Source of the DNA: Cytophagales bacterium
Lineage (GTDB): Bacteria; Bacteroidota; Bacteroidia; Cytophagales; Cytophagaceae
DNA: 9,749 bases
Assembly: GCA_025360235.1 (NCBI GenBank)
Contig: JANYCO010000236.1
Coordinates: 1-9,749, forward strand
Reading direction: 5' to 3'
Under the pieces are notes generated by a model, which worked only from the letters and a program-made list of their open reading frames with translations, had not been told where the DNA came from and made no database searches. This document shows positions 1-7,139 of this stretch, piece after piece. How positions within the stretch are numbered: position 1 is the first letter of the stretch; every line of letters starts with the position of its first letter. The position numbers and the translations under genes are program-made.

Positions 1-940
1 TTTCAATATTAAAGCCATCGGGCAATAATGTGGCTGTAGATGAAAATCTGTAAACCCATCCGTTCGGTAGTTGATAGGAAGTTGGTAATCCACCACCGCC
101 ACCTGTTCTGTCACCAATGATTTTCACATTCGGCAATACTGACATAAAACCAACAAACATATTACAGGCACTGAAACAAGAACGATTTGTTAAAATTACA
201 ATTGGCTTGTCAAGAAATTGAAGATTAAGATTTCCCTTTTTATTGTAAGTAGGCTCCGCATATATTTCATAAGCCATCCCAAAATCAGAATGCCCTTTAC
301 CATTTTTTTCAAAATCCCTCCCCACTAATGTTTTATTCTTTACAAATCTATTCAAAAGTTTGTTTACATTATTTGTAATACCACCACCATTATCCCTAAT
401 ATCAATGATCAAGCCATCGGCAGTACTAAAGCGACTGATTATAAAATCAAGATCATAATCAGAAAAATTATCTGAAAAACTACCATAATAGATATAGCCT
501 ATTTTTTTACTATTGTAAAGAAATAATTGATTGGTAAAAGGACCTGTGATATAATAATTATTTCCGAGATAATTTCTTTCAATAATTGAATGGTTATAAT
601 TTTGAGGATACCCCAGATACCACTGCCAATTACGGGAAATATCAAATGGGGCGACAAGATTAACATGACCGTCTTTAAGGGTATAAAGCATAGAATCCAA
701 CACCTTGAACAATTCCACCTGATTCATATTATCTTTTATCTGTGGTTGGTAAACTGCTTTTACAGAATCCCAATTGATATGTTTGTAATCCAGAAAAGAA
801 TATTTTTCATCGATTCGTTTCCACATCGAATCGAAACATTCCTGAGGAGTATTTTTGGGGTCTGGCTTAATCAATAATTTCTCACAGGAAGAAACTACAA
901 ACAACAATAACCCCAATAATGAATATACTATTCTTTTCAT
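1..940 (-). CDS. S41 family peptidase lipoprotein, 3' end outside window (partial)
   Basis: Reading the minus strand from ATG at 940 gives 313 open codons up to the window edge; the C-terminus is missing. The N-terminus is a lipoprotein signal (MKRIVYSLLG..., lipobox VSSC, lipidated Cys19), so the protein should be anchored in an envelope membrane. Residues about 33-95 resemble the tricorn-core C1 type N-domain and end in LKDGH (His92, the usual position of the catalytic His in tricorn-like S41 enzymes). RDNGGG at 182-187 is the S41 signature. NRSCFSACNMF at 252-262 carries the probable nucleophile Ser257, followed by GDRTGGGGG at 276-284. No Ser-Lys dyad of the Prc/CtpA type is evident, so the tricorn/IRBP-like branch fits better. 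The start overlaps the upstream gene's stop by 4 bp (ATGA), implying translational coupling. Family assignment is firm; the substrate is unknown. Confidence 0.88.
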   Translation of the reverse strand, partial: MKRIVYSLLGLLLFVVSSCEKLLIKPDPKNTPQECFDSMWKRIDEKYSFLDYKHINWDSVKAVYQPQIKDNMNQVELFKVLDSMLYTLKDGHVNLVAPFDISRNWQWYLGYPQNYNHSIIERNYLGNNYYITGPFTNQLFLYNSKKIGYIYYGSFSDNFSDYDLDFIISRFSTADGLIIDIRDNGGGITNNVNKLLNRFVKNKTLVGRDFEKNGKGHSDFGMAYEIYAEPTYNKKGNLNLQFLDKPIVILTNRSCFSACNMFVGFMSVLPNVKIIGDRTGGGGGLPTSYQLPNGWVYRFSSTATLLPDGFNIE

Positions 941-1854
941 AAAAAATCGACTTTTTTTGATCTTCTTATTTTCTTTGATTTCTGAGAATACAACATCGAA
1001 ACAAAACCTATACTGTGATAAGCCGAATACAATGGATTAGATTGTGGAAGTTTAGTTACATGAACACCCCAGCCATAAAATATTCTAATTTTATCGTTGT
1101 TTCCTATTTTAAATCTGTCGAAATAAACTTCTGTGTTGATGCGAAAGAAATGATTGGGCAACGCTATTTTATTGCCATGTGTAAGCATTGCAAAAGGTTT
1201 AATTTTTTCACTCATATAAGTTTGCGGTGGTTCCATCCCAATATAATTCGGCCTTATTACATGAGCCAAAAGCGCAAAATTAAATTTAAATCCAGCCTGG
1301 TATTTACGCTCTGCTTTACCTAATTTGAAATTATAAGTTAAATGTGAAGCAGGATTGATGACGTTTGAAAATTCATACCCAAAAGAATTATTAGGCAAAA
1401 ATGAATATAATCTTCCATCAAATGCATTCGTAAAGACACCTCCAAGATACAAATCACCTTTACCTTTAAAGATCTTTTTGACAGGAATCATATAATGGTA
1501 ATTTATTTCCAGATTCAAACAACTGGCTTTTGTGTATGCATCCAATTTATGTTTATTTGAATGAAGCAGACCTATCCCTAATACCATCTCGAACTTTGTA
1601 ACCGATTTTTTTCTCCACCGCTCATTGTATTTCGCAATCTGAAAAGTAAAACCATTATGAAGAAGAGGACTATGACCTTCGTCTCTAAACTCACGATAAG
1701 GAATCGAAACAACGGTAGATTTGTATTTAATTACTTCAGGTTTTGCATTAGGTTTAAATCGCTGATACTCTCCATCCAATATCAATGAATCTTTATCCTG
1801 AGCATAATTATGTAACGGAACAAAACAAATAATAAAAAAAAGAAGCTTTCTCAT
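937..1854 (-). CDS. Exported beta-barrel-like protein of unknown function
   Basis: This 305-residue protein begins with a Sec signal peptide (MRKLLFFIICFVPLHNYAQ, probable cut after Ala18). The mature part is rich in aromatic residues and alternating hydrophobic/polar stretches such as FEMVLGIGLL, LEINYHYMIPV and YQAGFKFNFALLAHV, and it ends in strands plus a basic tail (KKIRRSKKVDFL). This resembles small Bacteroidota outer-membrane barrels, but no named family is recognised with certainty. It starts 4 bp after the purB stop and its own stop overlaps the start of the S41 lipoprotein gene, so the three are almost surely cotranscribed. A joint envelope role with the peptidase is inference from position only. 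ATG at 1854 is preferred because it directly precedes the signal peptide. Confidence 0.72.
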   Translation of the reverse strand: MRKLLFFIICFVPLHNYAQDKDSLILDGEYQRFKPNAKPEVIKYKSTVVSIPYREFRDEGHSPLLHNGFTFQIAKYNERWRKKSVTKFEMVLGIGLLHSNKHKLDAYTKASCLNLEINYHYMIPVKKIFKGKGDLYLGGVFTNAFDGRLYSFLPNNSFGYEFSNVINPASHLTYNFKLGKAERKYQAGFKFNFALLAHVIRPNYIGMEPPQTYMSEKIKPFAMLTHGNKIALPNHFFRINTEVYFDRFKIGNNDKIRIFYGWGVHVTKLPQSNPLYSAYHSIGFVSMLYSQKSKKIRRSKKVDFL

Positions 1855-1858
1855 TTGA

Positions 1859-3208
1859 CTAAAATTTTATTCCGGTATAGTTAAACGGGGTAATAGAAAG
1901 CAGTTCTTTTTTTATTTTATCAGTTACATTAAGTTGTTTCACAAATTCACGAATCGTAGTAGCCGTAATTTTTTCATTTTTACGCGTAAGGTTTTTCAAA
2001 GCCTCATATGGTTTTGGGTAACCTTCTCTGCGCAAAACTGTCTGTATAGCCTCTGCTACTACCGCCCAGTTATCATCAAGATCTGCTTTAAGCGCATCTC
2101 TGTTTAACTCCAGCTTATCCAGTCCCTTCAGAATAGATTTTAGAGCCACAAATGTATGGGCTATTGGTACTCCTACGTTACGAAGAACTGTTGAATCGGT
2201 CAGATCTCTTTGCAGACGGGAAATAGGAAGTTTAGCTGAAAAATGCTCGAACAATGCATTAGCCATTCCAAGATTGCCTTCAGAATTTTCAAAATCAATT
2301 GGATTCACTTTATGAGGCATAGCCGAAGAACCTATTTCTCCTTCCTTGATTCTCTGTTTAAAATAATTCATCGATACATATTGCCAAACATCTCTGTCAA
2401 AATCGATAAGAATAGTATTGATTCGTTTCAGATTATCACATAACGCGCCAAAATTATCGTAATGTTCTATCTGTGTAGTATAAGTACTTCTACTGAGTTT
2501 TAATTTTTTATTTACAAAATTCTCAGCAAATTTCTTCCAGTCTTTTTTGGGATACGCTACAAAATGAGCATTAAAATTTCCAGTAGCACCGCCGAATTTT
2601 GCGGAATGTGGTATCGTTTTTAGTAATGCGATTTGTTTTTCCAACCGTTCGTGAAAAACCATAATTTCTTTCCCCAATTTAGTAGGAGAAGCTGGCTGAC
2701 CATGTGTTTTAGCCAACATTGGAATTGCTTTCCACTGAACAGCCAACGTTTTTATTTTTTTTACTGTTTCATTTAACACAGGATAAATTTCAGCTTCCAA
2801 AGCCTCTTTCATAAGCAATGGAATTGAAGTGTTGTTAATATCCTGAGACGTAAGTCCGAAATGAATAAACTCACTGTACTTAGCAAGTCTCCGGTTTGAA
2901 AATTCTTCTTTGATAAAATACTCCACCGCCTTTACATCGTGATTGGTTATTTTTTCAGTGTCTTTTATTTTTTTTGCATTAACCTCTGTAAAATTTCGAT
3001 AGATATCCCTTAACCCTTCAAATCTGTTTTTAGGAAAATCTTTCAGTTGAGGTAGTCCGAATTCACACAAAGCGATAAAATATTCAATTTCTATTCGTAC
3101 CCTGTATTTTATAAGTCCGTATTCGGAAAAATAGGGCGCAAGCCCTTTTACTTGTTTTCTATACCTGCCATCAATTGGCGAAATCGCTGTTAATTCGTTT
3201 AACTCCAT
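1859..3208 (-). CDS. purB: Adenylosuccinate lyase (E. coli type)
   Basis: PurB catalyses two beta-eliminations of fumarate in cytosolic purine synthesis: SAICAR to AICAR, and adenylosuccinate to AMP. The 449-residue product matches the length of E. coli PurB (456) and aligns almost end to end from MELNELTAISPIDGRY. Visible signatures are TNHDVKAVEYF, the FIHFGLTSQDIN segment, TKLGKE preceded by KTHGQPASP with the catalytic His169, and the fumarase-superfamily loop GSSAMPHKVNPIDFENSEGN (about 293-312), whose Ser295 is the expected catalytic Ser. The frame extends upstream to a TTG at 3265, but that TTG is the -33 element of the promoter and the homology begins at the ATG at 3208, so the shorter start is chosen. 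It heads an operon with two envelope genes. There is no Shine-Dalgarno, as usual in this phylum. Confidence 0.97.
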   Translation of the reverse strand: MELNELTAISPIDGRYRKQVKGLAPYFSEYGLIKYRVRIEIEYFIALCEFGLPQLKDFPKNRFEGLRDIYRNFTEVNAKKIKDTEKITNHDVKAVEYFIKEEFSNRRLAKYSEFIHFGLTSQDINNTSIPLLMKEALEAEIYPVLNETVKKIKTLAVQWKAIPMLAKTHGQPASPTKLGKEIMVFHERLEKQIALLKTIPHSAKFGGATGNFNAHFVAYPKKDWKKFAENFVNKKLKLSRSTYTTQIEHYDNFGALCDNLKRINTILIDFDRDVWQYVSMNYFKQRIKEGEIGSSAMPHKVNPIDFENSEGNLGMANALFEHFSAKLPISRLQRDLTDSTVLRNVGVPIAHTFVALKSILKGLDKLELNRDALKADLDDNWAVVAEAIQTVLRREGYPKPYEALKNLTRKNEKITATTIREFVKQLNVTDKIKKELLSITPFNYTGIKF

Positions 3209-3233
3209 TATTTGTTTACAATTAAATAGAAGG

Positions 3234-3265
3234 CAAAGATAAGACTTATAACGATTATAAACCAA
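3234..3265 (-). promoter_or_regulatory. Bacteroidota-type promoter of the purB operon
   Basis: On the minus strand, TTG (3265-3263) and TATCTTTG (3241-3234) are separated by 21 bases. This matches the -33/-7 consensus TTG and TAnnTTTG of the Bacteroidota primary sigma factor. Transcription should begin roughly 4-6 bases downstream of the -7 box, giving a leader of about 20 nt before the purB ATG at 3208. The match also rules out the longer TTG-initiated reading frame. The TSS itself is inferred. Confidence 0.75.
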
Positions 3266-3314
3266 TGAAGGAAATAAGCGATTAATTTGGTAATTTTAAG
3301 CAAAATTTAAGAAG

Positions 3315-3629
3315 TTGACCACCCTCAAGAAATTACCGTTTAACCTTAGCAAAGCTGCCGAAGCCGAAGTAAAAAACATTTTTAAAACCAAAAACATTCC
3401 TGAAAACTACGGCTTACGTATTGGCGTAAAAGGAGGAGGCTGTTCTGGCATCTCCTATCTTTTTGGTTTTGACACAAAGCACGATACAGACGAAGAGTTT
3501 GAAATAGAAGGGATTCCGGTCTATGTTGAAAAAAAACATTTTATGTATGTCACAGGTCTTAATATTGATTTTGAAGATGGACCGCATGCACGGGGATTTA
3601 TTTTTGAAAATCCAGATACCAAATTTTAG
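3315..3629 (+). CDS. HesB/IscA-family (A-type) Fe-S carrier homologue lacking the CGCG tail
   Basis: The product is 104 residues and matches the HesB/IscA/SufA/ErpA family: the RIGVKGGGCSGISYLFGFD core (residues 35-53, with the first conserved Cys43), the acidic middle, and the GLNIDFEDGPHARGFIFENP strand-turn near the end. A-type carriers bind or transfer Fe-S clusters using Cys43 plus two cysteines of a C-terminal CGCG motif. Here the protein stops right after FENPDTKF, so that motif is absent, and no CGCG-coding stretch exists downstream in any frame. Start: an in-frame stop lies at 3297-3299, and the only recognised start codon before the homologous region is TTG at 3315; the first in-frame ATG is deep inside the domain. 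The gene is divergent from purB. Family membership is firm; cluster-binding function is doubtful and it may work in an altered way or as a partner protein. Confidence 0.85.
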   Translation: MTTLKKLPFNLSKAAEAEVKNIFKTKNIPENYGLRIGVKGGGCSGISYLFGFDTKHDTDEEFEIEGIPVYVEKKHFMYVTGLNIDFEDGPHARGFIFENPDTKF

Positions 3630-3685
3630 TAATGCAAGACCAGAAATTTTCACTTCTAAAGATCTGAAATAATATAAAGGTTTTC

Positions 3686-3718
3686 TGTTTTTTTTAAGCT
3701 TCCATACTTGTACCTTTG
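3686..3718 (+). promoter_or_regulatory. Promoter of the OsmC-family gene, -7 box next to the start codon
   Basis: TACCTTTG at 3711-3718 is a perfect TAnnTTTG -7 element. A TTG-type -33 box is not evident, but TGTTT lies 25 bases upstream (3686-3690), the same spacing as in the tRNA promoter near 8817. The ATG of the gene is at 3723, only four bases after the element, so the transcript would be leaderless or nearly so. The Fe-S carrier homologue upstream probably belongs to a separate transcript or also reads through. Confidence 0.6.
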
Positions 3719-3722
3719 CATC

Positions 3723-4139
3723 ATGGAAATTGAATTGAACCTTCTGAACAATGCCTATCATTTCGAAGCGAAAAACGAATCAGGCAATACCGTAAATATC
3801 GACGCCTCTCCTTCTATAGGAGGATTAGGTCTCGGTGCACGCCCTATGGAACTTCTGATTATGGGACTTGGCGGCTGTAGCGGAATAGATGTGTTGAATA
3901 TTTTGCGTAAACAAAAAATAGAACCTTCCGATTTTAAAATAAAAATTTCTGCTGAAAGAGAAAAAGATGCTACGCCTTCTTTGTTTACCAATATCCATGT
4001 GAAATTTATTTTCAAAGGACCAATAGACGAATCAAAAGCAAAACGAGCAATCGAACTTTCAATGGACAAATATTGTTCGGTAGCCAAAACATTGGAGAAG
4101 ACAGCAAAGATAACTTATGAAATGGAGATCAGTAATTAA
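3723..4139 (+). CDS. OsmC family protein, YhfA type
   Basis: The 138-residue protein has the OsmC/Ohr fold signatures. These are SIGGLGLGARPMELLIMGLGGCSGIDV (residues 31-57) with Cys52, and MDKYCSVAKTLEKTAKI (about 114-130) with Cys118; Arg40 and Glu43 sit where the family places residues that tune the active site. In OsmC/Ohr enzymes the two cysteines reduce organic hydroperoxides with dihydrolipoyl or similar thiol donors in the cytosol. The GCSGIDV and KYCSVA spacing is closest to E. coli YhfA, whose physiological substrate is unclear, so peroxidase activity is only probable. The frame is open to a TTG at 3708, but that codon precedes the -7 box TACCTTTG; ATG at 3723 matches the family N-terminus. 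The downstream neighbour is metZ, 81 bp away. Confidence 0.92.
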   Translation: MEIELNLLNNAYHFEAKNESGNTVNIDASPSIGGLGLGARPMELLIMGLGGCSGIDVLNILRKQKIEPSDFKIKISAEREKDATPSLFTNIHVKFIFKGPIDESKAKRAIELSMDKYCSVAKTLEKTAKITYEMEISN

Positions 4140-4209
4140 TATTGAGTCATTAGTCCTGGGTAAGATATACTAAGGACTTTACTCAGGACTAATATCTCAG
4201 GACTCAATA
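4140..4209 (+). repeat. Large intergenic palindrome with AGGACT repeats (possible terminator or repeat family)
   Basis: Between the OsmC-family gene and metZ, 4149-4163 (ATTAGTCCTGGGTAA) pairs with 4179-4193 (TTACTCAGGACTAAT) as a 15-bp stem with one G-U pair and a 15-nt loop. An outer 9-bp arm, TATTGAGTC at 4140-4148, pairs with GACTCAATA at 4201-4209. AGGACT occurs three times (4173, 4185, 4199) and TCAGGACT twice, so alternative foldings are possible. There is no T-run after the stem, so it is not a classical intrinsic terminator. It may be a hairpin in a readthrough transcript, an attenuator-like element of metZ, or a copy of a dispersed palindromic repeat. The pairing is seen; the role is inferred. 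Confidence 0.7.
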
Positions 4210-4220
4210 CTATAATTAGA

Positions 4221-5396
4221 ATGAAAAATAAAAAATTTGAAACCGAAGCAATAAGGACTCAGACTCCTCATACGCAGTACAACGAGCATTCGACGCCTAT
4301 TTTCATGACCTCGAGTTTCGTGTTTGACGATGCAGAGCATGCGCGCGCTTTGTTTGCGGATGAAATTCAGGGAAATATTTATACCCGCTTCTCTAACCCT
4401 AACAATACAGAGTTTATAGAAAAAATCTGTAAGATGGAAGGTGCTGAAGATGGCTTTGCTGTTGCTTCTGGTATGTCTGCTGTATTTACAAGTATGGCTT
4501 CTTTCCTCAAAACAGGAGATCATGTACTGGTTTCAAAATCTGTTTTTGGTTCTACGATTCAGATTCTAACCAACATATTTCCTCGTTGGGGAATCACACA
4601 TACTTTTGCCGACATCAGCAAACCTGAAACATGGGAAGGCCTGATCAAAGAAAATACAAAAATGATTATGGTGGAAACACCTTCTAATCCTGCATTAGAT
4701 CTGATTGATCTGGAGTGGCTGGGAAAACTTGCACAAAAATATAATTTACTTCTTGATGTTGATAATTGCTTTGCTACTCCCTATCTGCAAAATCCTATAA
4801 AATGGGGAGCACATGTAGTGACACATTCCGCTACAAAGTACATCGACGGACAAGGCCGAGCAATTGGAGGTATAATTGTTGGCACAAAAGAACTGATTAA
4901 GGAAGTAAGATTCTTTGCACGTCATACCGGTCCTGCTTTGTCTCCATTCAACTCCTGGATCCTTTCAAAGAGTCTGGAAACATTAGCCTTGCGCATGGAC
5001 AGACATTGCGAAAACGCGCTTAAACTTGCCCAATATTTGGAAAAACATTCAGAAGTAGAATGGGTAAAATATCCATTTCTACCAAGTCATCCTCAATTTG
5101 AATTGGCAAAAAAACAAATGAAAGCGGGTGGGGGTATTGTTACCTTCCTTGTAAAAGGTGGCCTGGAAAGAGGAAGGAGATTTCTGAACGCAACTGAAAT
5201 GGCTTCTCACTCTGCCAATCTTGGTGACAGCCGAACAATCGTAACACATTCAGCCTCCACTACTCATTCTAAATTATCAGAAGAAGATAGACAATCAGTA
5301 GGTATTTTACCTGGACTCATAAGAGTTTCTGTAGGATTAGAACACATTGACGATATTATTGCTGAGATCAATCAAGCGCTTCTTAATTCTAAGTAA
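4221..5396 (+). CDS. metZ: O-succinylhomoserine sulfhydrylase (PLP-dependent)
   Basis: This cytosolic enzyme of the Cys/Met-metabolism PLP family makes homocysteine directly from sulfide and an O-acylated homoserine, the step before methionine synthase. The 391-residue product has the expected length. Visible features are YTRFSNPNN (54-62; Tyr54 and Arg56 contact the neighbouring subunit's PLP phosphate), ASGMSAV (82-88), VETPSNP (151-157), LLLDVDNCFATP (176-187) with the PLP-ring Asp181, and HSATKYIDGQGR (202-213) with the Schiff-base Lys206. The ATKYIDGQGR form is characteristic of MetZ rather than cystathionine gamma-lyase or methionine gamma-lyase, but acyl-donor preference (succinyl or acetyl) cannot be read from the sequence. 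No metX or metA lies nearby. The start at 4221 follows the palindrome by 11 bp, and the next gene begins 3 bp after the stop. Confidence 0.92.
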   Translation: MKNKKFETEAIRTQTPHTQYNEHSTPIFMTSSFVFDDAEHARALFADEIQGNIYTRFSNPNNTEFIEKICKMEGAEDGFAVASGMSAVFTSMASFLKTGDHVLVSKSVFGSTIQILTNIFPRWGITHTFADISKPETWEGLIKENTKMIMVETPSNPALDLIDLEWLGKLAQKYNLLLDVDNCFATPYLQNPIKWGAHVVTHSATKYIDGQGRAIGGIIVGTKELIKEVRFFARHTGPALSPFNSWILSKSLETLALRMDRHCENALKLAQYLEKHSEVEWVKYPFLPSHPQFELAKKQMKAGGGIVTFLVKGGLERGRRFLNATEMASHSANLGDSRTIVTHSASTTHSKLSEEDRQSVGILPGLIRVSVGLEHIDDIIAEINQALLNSK

Positions 5397-5399
5397 CCG

Positions 5400-5927
5400 A
5401 TGAAAACCAGAATAATGTATGGGGTAGGCATTGCAGTAGTCATTGCTATAGTAAACGGAATTTTCTTAGACTTCTTTGGAATAAAATATGAATTCGTCAG
5501 ATCATTTTCCGGATTCGCTCCAATTATAATCTTAGCGGTAGGTTTATTTTGGGGAATGACTAAAACCAAAAAGGAAATTTATAACAACGATTTAAATTTT
5601 GGTCAAGCTATTTATTCGGGATTAGTTATCTGTTTTTTTACGGCACTTTGTTTAGGAATATTAAATTTTCTTTACTTTAAGTATGTAAATAAAAATTACG
5701 CAGACGAAGTATTAAGCATTGCCGTTCCTCAAATGCAAAAAGAGCTCAAAAAACAAGATGAAATTGCAACGCAAATCACTTTAATAAAAGACTCCTACCT
5801 CCCATTAAATCAGCTCAGAGGCACGTTTATATTTATATTAGTAGCAGGAATTGCCTTTTCTGCAATTATAAGTGCACTAATCAGAACTAAGGACACCTTT
5901 ACAGAAATCACCAAGAAAAAAGAATAA
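5400..5927 (+). CDS. DUF4199 family membrane protein
   Basis: The 175-residue product has four hydrophobic segments at about 5-25, 38-54, 70-95 and 141-161, with a charged loop of about 45 residues between segments 3 and 4 (AVPQMQKELKKQDEIATQI) and a basic tail. This layout, with FGQAIYSGLVICF at segment 3 and the late SAIISALI helix, fits DUF4199, a Bacteroidota inner-membrane family with no known function. It begins 3 bp after the metZ stop, so the two are cotranscribed, but no functional link to methionine synthesis can be claimed. ATG at 5400 directly precedes the first transmembrane helix. Confidence 0.8.
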   Translation: MKTRIMYGVGIAVVIAIVNGIFLDFFGIKYEFVRSFSGFAPIIILAVGLFWGMTKTKKEIYNNDLNFGQAIYSGLVICFFTALCLGILNFLYFKYVNKNYADEVLSIAVPQMQKELKKQDEIATQITLIKDSYLPLNQLRGTFIFILVAGIAFSAIISALIRTKDTFTEITKKKE

Positions 5928-5988
5928 TTTCCGTTTTTGGAACAATATTCGTATTTTTAAAAGAAATTAAACCAAATTTATATAACCC

Positions 5989-7116
5989 ATGAAAAATTAT
6001 ATAGTACTTCTACTTGTGTTAGCATCTGCTAGCGCTTACGCACAGATAAACATAAAAAAAGTAACAGAGGAAGTTAAAAAAACTGAAAACGCAATCGTAA
6101 CTCCTACAACAACTACACCAACAACGACTCCTACCACAACCCAAAAAACCACAACGACTACAACTACCACACCAACAACAACTCCTTCCACTACTACTAC
6201 TAAAACTACCACAGTAAACAAAGTGACAGAGGAAATTAAAAAAACCGAAAATGCAATCGTTACCCCTACAACGACTACTCCAACAACAACTACCCCTACT
6301 ACTACCACAACTACTAAAACCAGTACAGTAAACAAAGTAACAGAGGAAATTAAAAAAACCGAAAAGACAATCCTTGCGCCTACAACGACTACACCAACAA
6401 CTACAACTACAACTACAACTACTCCAAAAACGACTACAACGACAACAACAACCTCTACAACGACAACTCCTACAACTAGCAATAGCAATGCTGTAGTTAC
6501 CGCTTTATCGGACACCGATGTGGCTGATGGATTAAAGGAGGCATTGGTTCAAGGCTCTTCCAAAGCTTCTAAGTCATTAAACGTTGTAGATGGCTTTTAC
6601 AAAAATCCAAAAGTAAAAATTCCATTCCCTGAAGAAGCGCAAAAAGTTGCTGATGAATTAAGAAAGTTAGGATACGGAAGTAAAGTAGACGATTTTGAAA
6701 AGACATTAAACAGATCTGCTGAACAAGCTGCTATTGAGGCTGCGCCTATATTTAAAAAGGCAATTACCGGAATGACTTTTAAAGATGCAAAAAAAATACT
6801 AACAGGAAGCGACACCGCTGCTACACATTATTTAAGAGACCAAACCTATAGTTCATTGTATTCCAGCTTCACTCCACATATAAGCAAAGCTTTAGGCGAT
6901 AATAACGTAACCAGCAAATGGACTGAAATTATAGGAATTTACAACAAAATCCCTTTAGTAAAAAAAGTAAACCCTGATCTTGTAAGTTTCACCACAAACA
7001 AGGCTTTGAAAGGTCTCTTTATACTTGTAGCAGAAGAAGAAGGGAAAATCAGAAAAAATCCGGTAAACCAAACAACCGATCTTTTGAAAAAAGTTTTTGG
7101 TGGATTAAAATTATAA
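5989..7116 (+). CDS. DUF4197 domain protein with Thr/Pro-rich repeat insert, exported
   Basis: The 375-residue product has three parts. Residues 1-19 are a Sec signal peptide ending SAYAQ. Residues 24 to about 164 are a low-complexity Thr/Pro tract holding three copies of KVTEEIKKTENAIVTP-like blocks (24-39, 78-93, 116-131; the third reads TEKTILAP), each followed by runs of Thr, Pro and occasional Lys. Residues about 168-375 match DUF4197, a periplasmic or cell-surface family of unknown function. Visible marks of that family are GLKEALVQGSSKA, DGFYKNPKVKIPFPE, LNRSAEQAA, APIFKKAITGMTFKDAKKIL, TAATHYLR, EEEGKIRKNP and the terminal LLKKVFGG. Such proteins normally have the domain close behind the signal peptide, so the 140-residue insert is unusual. 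It may act as a flexible, possibly glycosylated stalk (inference). The gene starts 61 bp after the DUF4199 gene and ends 23 bp before the next one. Confidence 0.88.
   Translation: MKNYIVLLLVLASASAYAQINIKKVTEEVKKTENAIVTPTTTTPTTTPTTTQKTTTTTTTTPTTTPSTTTTKTTTVNKVTEEIKKTENAIVTPTTTTPTTTTPTTTTTTKTSTVNKVTEEIKKTEKTILAPTTTTPTTTTTTTTTPKTTTTTTTTSTTTTPTTSNSNAVVTALSDTDVADGLKEALVQGSSKASKSLNVVDGFYKNPKVKIPFPEEAQKVADELRKLGYGSKVDDFEKTLNRSAEQAAIEAAPIFKKAITGMTFKDAKKILTGSDTAATHYLRDQTYSSLYSSFTPHISKALGDNNVTSKWTEIIGIYNKIPLVKKVNPDLVSFTTNKALKGLFILVAEEEGKIRKNPVNQTTDLLKKVFGGLKL
6058..6480 (+). repeat. In-frame Thr-codon (ACN) microsatellite-like tract with three coding repeats
   Basis: The three charged blocks start at about 6058, 6220 and 6334, giving periods of 162 and 114 bp, both multiples of three. 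Between them are long runs of ACA, ACT, ACC and ACG with CCT/CCA. Mixed synonymous Thr codons argue for selection on the amino acids, although slippage could change length in steps of three. The blocks share DNA such as acagaggaaattaaaaaaac with few changes, which indicates duplication within the gene. Confidence 0.85.
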
Positions 7117-7139
7117 ATACAAATTAATAATCATTTATT

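Noticed and set aside
590..1323. Plus-strand open frames opposite the S41 and barrel-like genes (590-877, 855-1040, 1015-1323)
   Set aside because: They overlap each other and two well-supported minus-strand genes, and their products show no domain or signal.
3209..3265. N-terminal extension of PurB from a TTG start at 3265
   Set aside because: The TTG is the -33 promoter element, the stretch includes the -7 box, and homology to PurB starts at the ATG at 3208.
3708..3722. Extension of the OsmC-family protein to a TTG at 3708
   Set aside because: The added codons are the -7 promoter box; the family N-terminus begins at ATG 3723.
3758..4087. Minus-strand open frame of 109 codons
   Set aside because: It lies fully inside the OsmC-family gene, which has clear family motifs; its own product has no signal or motif.
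4140..4220. SAM or cobalamin riboswitch upstream of metZ
   Set aside because: The leader is only 81 bp and consists of a simple nested palindrome; no riboswitch core motifs are recognisable.
4197..4523. Minus-strand open frame of 108 codons
   Set aside because: It covers the start of metZ and the palindrome; no recognisable protein features.
6036..6515. Open frame on the minus strand, almost entirely Val
   Set aside because: It is the complement of the Thr-codon tract of the DUF4197 gene; ACN read backwards gives GTN-like Val codons and few stops.
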